DNA of 11,650 nucleotides from Syntrophomonas sp. UBA4807 (GTDB lineage: Bacteria > Bacillota > Syntrophomonadia > Syntrophomonadales > Syntrophomonadaceae): positions 1 to 11,650 of the forward strand of contig DHGD01000142.1 of NCBI GenBank assembly GCA_002402575.1, in the 5' to 3' direction. Both the position numbers and the translations under genes were made by a program. The notes under the pieces are model-generated. The model was not told the origin of the DNA. It searched no databases and was given only the letters and a program-made list of their open reading frames with translations. Below, piece by piece: positions 7,300 to 11,650 of the stretch. Each line of letters begins with the position of its first letter. Position 1 is the first letter of the stretch.

Positions 7300-8012
7300 T
7301 GTTTTCCCTCCTCAGGCCCGGTTTTATCACGTTTTTCCTTGGCCACGAAAGCTGCGGCCACCTTGCGAGCTTTATTTTTATCGTCCACCATCAATTCCGC
7401 CATCTTATCCTGTTTCTTTTGGTCTGCTTGCAAAATAGTCATCAGCAGGCTGGCGTCTTCCTCAAAATCCACAAATTTATCCAAAACCTTGCTATTGCCC
7501 CTAGCGATTGCCCCTTTTATGGCTTGAAGCTGCTTAAGGCGCTTGGCCTCGGCTTCCGCGTCTGGCTGGGGTTCCAGCGCCTCAGCCGGTATCAGTTCGG
7601 CTTGGGACTCGCCGGTCAACAGCTGCGCTTCCGCGGGCGGGCTATAGACCCTTTTTATCTCACCGCGCCGCGCCGTGGACAATTCGAAGTTGTGCGTAAA
7701 ATAAAGAGTATGGGTGGGGCAAGCCTCGACGCACAGATTGCAGAACATGCAATATTGCAGGTCTATGGTATAGCTGACCAGCTGTTTTTTCTTGGATCCC
7801 GGCATTGGTGCGCTTTCAAAGCTCAGCACATTGTTGGGGCAGACCTTAGTACACATGCCGCATATTATACAGTTTTGGGGGTCAAACTCCAGAGAGCCAC
7901 GGTAGCGTTCCTGTAAATTAGGCATTACCTCAGGATACTGTATGGTTATGTTCTTTTCCCAGCCATGCTTAAAGGTGATTCCCAGGCCTTTCAGCAAACC
8001 CTTGCCAATCAT
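7296..8012 (-). CDS. nuoI: NADH-quinone oxidoreductase subunit I, 2x[4Fe-4S], with long C-terminal extension
   Basis: A 238-residue peripheral subunit carrying electrons to cluster N2 in NuoB. Two ferredoxin motifs bind the two [4Fe-4S] clusters: Cys 48, 51, 54, 58 ('CIICGMCTKVCP') and Cys 88, 91, 94, 98 ('CMFCNLCVEACP'). The N-terminal 'GLLKGLGITFKHG' is the amphipathic membrane-contact helix. The conserved part ends near residue 125-130. From there to 238 is an Ala/Glu/Lys/Gln-rich, mostly helical-looking tail with no Cys, so the protein is well above the usual NuoI length of roughly 140-180. With nuoE, F and G missing, this subunit would be the exposed electron entry point; that the tail serves donor docking is inference. 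ATG 8012 comes 5 bp after the nuoH stop. Confidence 0.96.
   Translation of the reverse strand: MIGKGLLKGLGITFKHGWEKNITIQYPEVMPNLQERYRGSLEFDPQNCIICGMCTKVCPNNVLSFESAPMPGSKKKQLVSYTIDLQYCMFCNLCVEACPTHTLYFTHNFELSTARRGEIKRVYSPPAEAQLLTGESQAELIPAEALEPQPDAEAEAKRLKQLQAIKGAIARGNSKVLDKFVDFEEDASLLMTILQADQKKQDKMAELMVDDKNKARKVAAAFVAKEKRDKTGPEEGKH
7307..7312 (-). promoter_or_regulatory. Ribosome binding site supporting a TTG start for nuoJ
   Basis: AGGAGG (7312-7307) lies within the last codons of nuoI with 7 nt to TTG 7299 but 16 nt to the first ATG at 7290. This selects the TTG and implies stop/start coupling through TTGA. Confidence 0.65.
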
Positions 8013-8017
8013 TTAAA

Positions 8018-9055
8018 TCACCATCCCATCCAGCGGAATAGTTCTAATCCAGCACCAGTCACCAAAATATTGGCCAGACTGACCGGAATAAGAACTTTCC
8101 AGCTAAAAGACAATAAGTGATCCATGCGGATGCGGGGGAAAGTCCACTTCATCCACATGAATACCAGCATAATTAAATAGGTTTTTATGATTATCCACAA
8201 CCAGGAAGGCAATAAGGGTCCCTGCCCTCCACCGAAAAACAATGTGGCCGCCAGAGCCGAAACCGCCACCAGATTGGTATACTCGGCCAGGAAGAACAAA
8301 GCCCAGCGCATCCCGGTATATTCGGTATATGCGCCTGCGGTCAATTCCTGTTCCGCCTCCGGCATATCGAAAGGCCCGCGGTTCAACTCCGCCGTAGCGG
8401 CAATGAAATAAACAATAAAGGCAACTGGCTGCAGGATAATGAACCACAAGCGATTCTGGGCTGTTACGATATCTGACAGGTTCAATGAGCCCGCTATCAT
8501 CACCACCCCCAACAGGGAGAATGCCAGGGGGATTTCATAACTGATCATCTGCGCCACGGAGCGCATCGCTCCCACCAGGGACCATTTGTTATTTGATCCC
8601 CAGCCCGCCATCAGCAGGCAGATAGTGGACAAAGAGCCCAGGGAAATGAAATAAAACAGGCCCACATTCAGGTTGACCACGGCCATATTATTTCCCAATG
8701 GCAAGACCGCATAGAGCATGACCGACACAATGATGAAAAACATGGGGGCGGTTTTAAATATCAGCTTGTCCGCTCGAGCGGGAACAATATCCTCCTTGGT
8801 GAGCAGTTTTAAAGTATCGGCAATGGTCTGAAAAGCTCCAAAAGGACCCAGTCGGTTAGGGCCGATACGCTCCTGTATGAACCCTGAAACTTTCCTTTCC
8901 ATCCATACCAGGACGATGGTGTTGACAGTGATTATCAAAACTATTACCGCCCATTGCAAAATGGTGATGATCAGATCGGCCCATAACGGCGCCAGGCCGA
9001 GTCCCACCATCCAGGAGGTGAGAAATTCAGCTATATCGATAAATATTGTCTCCAT
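8018..9055 (-). CDS. nuoH: NADH-quinone oxidoreductase subunit H
   Basis: A 345-residue protein with eight or so membrane segments that forms the quinone entry channel and links the peripheral arm to the pumps. Diagnostic loops are present: 'MERKVSGFIQERIGPNRLGP' (52-71), 'SLVGAMRSVAQMISYEIPL' (159-177) and the acid-rich loop 222-248 containing 'AELNRGPFDMPEAEQEL'. The length is normal for the family. The ATG at 9055 follows a purine-rich GGGGGAGGAG stretch in the 24-bp gap after nuoD. In canonical operons nuoE, F and G fill this gap; here there is no trace of them. Confidence 0.98.
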   Translation of the reverse strand: METIFIDIAEFLTSWMVGLGLAPLWADLIITILQWAVIVLIITVNTIVLVWMERKVSGFIQERIGPNRLGPFGAFQTIADTLKLLTKEDIVPARADKLIFKTAPMFFIIVSVMLYAVLPLGNNMAVVNLNVGLFYFISLGSLSTICLLMAGWGSNNKWSLVGAMRSVAQMISYEIPLAFSLLGVVMIAGSLNLSDIVTAQNRLWFIILQPVAFIVYFIAATAELNRGPFDMPEAEQELTAGAYTEYTGMRWALFFLAEYTNLVAVSALAATLFFGGGQGPLLPSWLWIIIKTYLIMLVFMWMKWTFPRIRMDHLLSFSWKVLIPVSLANILVTGAGLELFRWMGW

Positions 9056-9079
9056 TTACTTCACTCTCCTCCCCCACAG

Positions 9080-10180
9080 TTAGCGGTCTGATTCGCCCAG
9101 AACCGGGTCCAGGGTGGCGATATTGGTGATGATGTCCTGCAGTTTGCCGCCGCGCGACACTAAGGGCAAAGCCATCATATTGACGAAAGATGGAGCCCGG
9201 ACATGGACGCGGTGGGGCTTGTCAGTGCCGTTGCTGACGATATGGTACCCCAGTTCGCCCTTGGCAGACTCGATGCGGTGATAAACCTCCCGCCCGGCCG
9301 GCGGCTTGATAATACGGGGTACCTTGCCCAGATAATCTCCCGCGGGCATATCTCTTAAAGCCTGCTCTATTATCCGGCCCGACTGTTCTATTTCTTCGAT
9401 TCTTACCGTATATCTGTCCCAGGAATCACCGCAATGCCCTGTAGGGACGTTAAACTCAAAACGGTCGTAAATACCGTAAGGATCTTCACGTCGTATATCG
9501 TAGGCTACCCCGCTGGCTCTGAGATTGGGACCGGTTATCCCATAAGCGATGGCATCGTCGGCTGACAACACGCCCACTCCCTTGCAGCGCGCCTGCAAGA
9601 TCTCGTTGCCGCTCAATAAGCCATGGTATTCTGAAATCATCTTCGGCAAGTCACCTAAAAAACTCTTTACTGCCGGATAAAAGCTGTCGGGAAAATCGTG
9701 ACTGACCCCGCCGATGCGCATATAGGACGCAATCAGGCGCTGTCCGCTGCTCATCTCAAACATGTCCATGATCCGCTCCCGGTCCCGGTAGCAATAGATC
9801 ATCCCCGTAGTGGCGCCCAGGTCGATAGCCAGGCTGCCGGCAAATATGAGATGGGAAGCGATGCGCGACAATTCCGCTACTATTACCCTGATATACTCGG
9901 CCCGCTCCGGAACGGTTATACCCAGCAATTTTTCTACTGCCTGCACATATCCCAGAGTGGGCAAGTGCGAAGCCAGGTAATCGAGCCGTGAGGCATAGGG
10001 AACAAACTGCGCGTAGGTACGGCTTTCGGCTATTTTCTCCACCGAACGGTGCACATAGCCGAGATGCACGATTACATCCTGCACATCTTCGCCATCCATT
10101 ATGGTTTCAGCCCTCAGTCCCCCATGTGCGCTGGGGTGCTGGGGGCCTATATTAATGGTGTAAGGATCGGTTTTCAGCAT
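9080..10180 (-). CDS. nuoD: NADH-quinone oxidoreductase subunit D (49-kDa type)
   Basis: A 366-residue subunit of the [NiFe]-hydrogenase-large-subunit fold that forms the quinone site with NuoB. Using ATG 10180, 'IGPQHPSAHGGLR' lies at 11-23. His 19, Tyr 68 ('SRLDYLAS') and Asp 120 ('LAIDLGA') keep the spacing of the Thermus Nqo4 quinone-site residues H38, Y87 and D139, offset by 19. The conserved 'GYVHRSVEK' (41-49) and C-terminal 'LDPVLGESDR' (357-366) are present. Ni-binding cysteines of hydrogenases are absent, as expected. The frame is open 18 codons further up (to 10234), but that overlaps nuoC and lacks family similarity. ATG 10180 has AAGGAGG 9 nt upstream and lies 4 bp after the nuoC stop. 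Confidence 0.97.
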   Translation of the reverse strand: MLKTDPYTINIGPQHPSAHGGLRAETIMDGEDVQDVIVHLGYVHRSVEKIAESRTYAQFVPYASRLDYLASHLPTLGYVQAVEKLLGITVPERAEYIRVIVAELSRIASHLIFAGSLAIDLGATTGMIYCYRDRERIMDMFEMSSGQRLIASYMRIGGVSHDFPDSFYPAVKSFLGDLPKMISEYHGLLSGNEILQARCKGVGVLSADDAIAYGITGPNLRASGVAYDIRREDPYGIYDRFEFNVPTGHCGDSWDRYTVRIEEIEQSGRIIEQALRDMPAGDYLGKVPRIIKPPAGREVYHRIESAKGELGYHIVSNGTDKPHRVHVRAPSFVNMMALPLVSRGGKLQDIITNIATLDPVLGESDR

Positions 10181-10184
10181 GGTC

Positions 10185-10661
10185 TTAGGCCTCCTTCCTG
10201 AAATCTTTGCGCAGGGGATGACCGCTGAAATCATCGGGCAGCAAAATGCGCACCAGATTGGGGTGACCGCTGAAACTAATTCCCATCAGATCAAAGGCTT
10301 CCCGCTCCTGCCAGTCAGCGGTGGGAAACACGGTGACCAAAGACGGCACCTGGGCCTGCTGATGAGGCACTCGCACCTTAACAGCGATTTTTTTACCATT
10401 ATCAGGAATGGCATAGAGATGATAAACCACCTCGAATTCGCTGTCATAATCGACTGCGCTCAAATTGGCCAGATAATTCATGCCCCAGTCATTGAGCAGG
10501 CTTCGCATAACCGACACGAGTCGAGACACATCGACTTGCAGATAGACAAAGAACTCATCCTGGCTGATCTCATCAATGCCGGCTAATTGCCGCAAAGCTG
10601 CCATAAGCTCTGCTGCCCCGACACCGATAGAATTATCATGTGACGTCATTTTAGTACTCAC
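10185..10661 (-). CDS. nuoC: NADH-quinone oxidoreductase subunit C (30-kDa type)
   Basis: About 158 residues; a peripheral-arm scaffold subunit that packs against NuoD, separate here rather than fused to it as in E. coli. The signature is in the C-terminal third: 'DWQEREAFDLMGISFSGHPN' (116-135) followed by 'LVRILLPDDFSGHPLRKD' (136-153). Two starts are possible. GTG at 10661 overlaps nuoB by 11 bp and has GGAG 4 nt upstream. ATG at 10649 (residue 5 of the longer form) gives TAAAATG with the nuoB stop and has a weaker GGTGA 8 nt upstream. I give the longer form; the choice changes only four residues. No cofactor site is expected or seen. Confidence 0.95.
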   Translation of the reverse strand: MSTKMTSHDNSIGVGAAELMAALRQLAGIDEISQDEFFVYLQVDVSRLVSVMRSLLNDWGMNYLANLSAVDYDSEFEVVYHLYAIPDNGKKIAVKVRVPHQQAQVPSLVTVFPTADWQEREAFDLMGISFSGHPNLVRILLPDDFSGHPLRKDFRKEA

Positions 10662-11160
10662 CCCGCTCCACTTTCTTTTTCAGTTCCAGCAGTCCATGGA
10701 ACAACGCCTCCGGCCGTGGAGGACAGCCAGGCACATACATATCCACTTTAAAAAGAGCGTCGGCCCCGGGGAGAATGCTATATCCGTCCCGGAAAGGGCC
10801 GCCGCTGGTGGCACAGTTTCCCATGGCCACAACCCACTTGGGAGACGGCATTTGCTCATAGATTCTTTTTACCACCGGGGCCATCTTCAAGGTTATAGGG
10901 CCGGCTACAATCAACAGGTCCGCCTGACGGGGTGAGGCTCGAAATACTTCATAGCCGTAGCGGGCTATATCAAAACGGGCCGCGCCCGATGCCATCATCT
11001 CAATCGGGCAGCAATTACAGCCGTAAGATAAAGGCCAGAATGACCGCGCCCGGCCCCAATTCCATATTTTTTCCAGTGTGGTTACAATAATATTATGTTT
11101 CTCCAGCTGCTCAATATCTGAGGCTAGATTGGCTGAGCCAGCATCGGTTTTTAATACCAC
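10651..11160 (-). CDS. nuoB: NADH-quinone oxidoreductase subunit B, cluster N2 subunit
   Basis: A 169-residue subunit that binds the last [4Fe-4S] cluster, N2, and hands electrons to quinone. The expected ligands are the tandem Cys 50-51 in 'YGCNCCPIEMMASG', Cys 116 in 'VAMGNCATSGGPF' and Cys 146 in 'YVPGCPPRPEAL'. An additional Cys at 48, just ahead of the tandem pair, replaces the hydrophobic residue of the more familiar 'GLACC' version. The start is GTG 11160, with an AAGGTG site 7 nt upstream; it overlaps the end of nuoA by 10 bp. Residues 1-30 form a variable N-terminus. The C-terminus ('ELKKKVERGEY') ends in TAA at 10651. Confidence 0.97.
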   Translation of the reverse strand: MVLKTDAGSANLASDIEQLEKHNIIVTTLEKIWNWGRARSFWPLSYGCNCCPIEMMASGAARFDIARYGYEVFRASPRQADLLIVAGPITLKMAPVVKRIYEQMPSPKWVVAMGNCATSGGPFRDGYSILPGADALFKVDMYVPGCPPRPEALFHGLLELKKKVERGEY

Positions 11161-11510
11161 TTAAAAGCACCTTCTTTCCAGGCGTACCAAAGTCCCACTG
11201 CCAGTATGGCAACGAAAATAATCATCTCCGCAAAAGCGAACAGCCCAAGGCTTTGAAATTTTACCGCCCAGGGATAGAGGAATATAGTCTCCACATCAAA
11301 GGCCAGAAAAACCAGCGCATAGATGAAGTAATTAATCTTAAAGCGCATCCAACTGGGTCCCTGTGTGTCCACCCCGCACTCATATGGGAGCAGCTTCTCC
11401 TCGCTAGATTTAGGTTTGGCTCTGAACATCCAGGCGGCTATCATGGCCGCAACCGGAAATACCAGGGTTAAGACCAGGAAAACACCGATGGTGGCGTGTT
11501 CTGACATCAT
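11151..11510 (-). CDS. nuoA: NADH-quinone oxidoreductase subunit A
   Basis: A 119-residue protein with three membrane segments, first gene of the operon, forming the heel of the membrane arm with NuoH, J and K. It has the conserved loop 'LLPYECGVDTQGPSWMRF' (40-57, Cys 45) and the TM2 acids Asp 72 and Glu 74 in 'FLAFDVETIFLYPW'. The frame could begin at TTG 11516, but AGGAGG (11523-11518) lies 7 nt before ATG 11510 and only 1 nt before that TTG, so I choose the ATG. The 3' end overlaps nuoB by 10 bp. Confidence 0.97.
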   Translation of the reverse strand: MMSEHATIGVFLVLTLVFPVAAMIAAWMFRAKPKSSEEKLLPYECGVDTQGPSWMRFKINYFIYALVFLAFDVETIFLYPWAVKFQSLGLFAFAEMIIFVAILAVGLWYAWKEGAFKWY

Positions 11511-11517
11511 ATTCAAT

Positions 11518-11523
11518 CCTCCT
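11518..11523 (-). promoter_or_regulatory. Ribosome binding site fixing the nuoA start
   Basis: A perfect AGGAGG 7 nt ahead of ATG 11510 (10 nt ahead of the next ATG, 11507). It argues against the TTG at 11516 as the start. Confidence 0.75.
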
Positions 11524-11551
11524 CACCTGACAATCTAACCTGCTCAATATC

Positions 11552-11569
11552 TGTTACCACGGTATAACA
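11552..11569. promoter_or_regulatory. Imperfect inverted repeat upstream of nuoA, possible operator
   Basis: TGTTACC-ac-GGTATAACA: the right arm matches the complement of the left except for a 2-base insertion (TA). It overlaps the only extended -10-like element for nuo and lies about 42 bp from the nuoA start. Binding of a regulator is a guess; no known operator consensus was recognised. Confidence 0.25.
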
Positions 11570-11595
11570 ACGGCATTTATTTAGTATGGGCAATT

Positions 11596-11625
11596 TTGAA
11601 AAAGTCCTGGTGCTTCTGGTAAAAT
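11596..11625 (+). promoter_or_regulatory. Candidate divergent sigma-A promoter pointing out of the window
   Basis: TTGAAA (11596-11601) is followed after 18 bp by TAAAAT (11620-11625), which carries the extended -10 dinucleotide TG at 11617-11618. A transcript would start near 11632 and run rightwards past the window end. The gene it would serve is not in view. Confidence 0.4.
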
Positions 11626-11650
11626 ACATATATGTTATTATTTTCACATA

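Larger units (their letters stand above)
11511..11650. other. nuo operon upstream region (runs to window edge)
   Basis: No coding sequence is visible. On the minus strand I find no good -35/-10 pair for nuo. The best is an extended -10-like TGTTATACC (11569-11561) without a matching -35, so the nuo promoter may be weak, activator-dependent or outside the window. The plus strand holds a better promoter pattern facing away. A 10-bp palindrome ACATATATGT (11626-11635) lies where that plus-strand transcript would begin. Confidence 0.5.

Noticed and set aside
7299..7916. 205-codon plus-strand open frame opposite nuoI
   Set aside because: nuoI on the minus strand has both ferredoxin motifs; the antisense frame has no recognisable motif and covers the nuoI/nuoJ junction signals.
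10181..10234. 18-codon upstream extension of the nuoD frame
   Set aside because: It overlaps the conserved 3' end of nuoC and has no family similarity; AAGGAGG precedes ATG 10180.
1..11650. CRISPR arrays, tRNA/rRNA genes, insertion sequences or prophage genes
   Set aside because: No spaced repeats, tRNA-like cloverleafs, terminal inverted repeats, transposase or integrase motifs were found; the window is filled by the nuo operon and one exported protein gene.

Overview
The window is almost entirely one minus-strand operon encoding the proton-pumping NADH:quinone oxidoreductase-type complex (respiratory complex I). Reading along the minus strand (right to left here) the order is nuoA-nuoB-nuoC-nuoD-nuoH-nuoI-nuoJ-nuoK-nuoL-nuoM-nuoN. 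The genes are tightly packed, with junctions ranging from 11-bp overlaps to a 24-bp gap. nuoE, nuoF and nuoG, which encode the NADH dehydrogenase module, are absent from their usual place: only 24 bp separate nuoD from nuoH. As it stands this is an '11-subunit' complex I, with membrane arm plus connecting module, whose electron donor is not encoded here.

The likely host is an anaerobic member of the Firmicutes/Clostridia (Peptococcaceae- or Syntrophomonas-like). The grounds are the 11-subunit layout with separate nuoC and nuoD, strong AGGAGG-type ribosome binding sites, GTG and TTG starts, roughly 50% GC, and a secreted protein with a 'copper amine oxidase N-terminal' domain of the kind common in Clostridia. 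This is inference; no marker gene is present to settle it.

Layout. Positions 21-1271 (minus): an exported protein with a copper-amine-oxidase-type N-terminal domain and a LolA/DUF6612-like C-terminal region. Positions 1272-1643: a gene-free stretch with a candidate promoter and structured leader for that gene and no clear intrinsic terminator for the nuo operon. Positions 1644-11510: the eleven nuo genes. Positions 11511-11650: the nuo upstream region, with a candidate divergent promoter pointing off the right edge and an imperfect inverted repeat.

How the genes work together. NuoB, C, D and I form the peripheral connecting module that carries electrons over two [4Fe-4S] clusters in NuoI and cluster N2 in NuoB to quinone at the NuoB/NuoD/NuoH interface. 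NuoA, H, J and K form the membrane-arm heel. NuoL, M and N are the three antiporter-like pumps. The points most worth a second look are a roughly 100-residue charged C-terminal extension on NuoI, a leucine at the place of the canonical TM7 lysine in NuoM, and the missing donor module. I saw no wholly new system; these are variations on a well-known complex.
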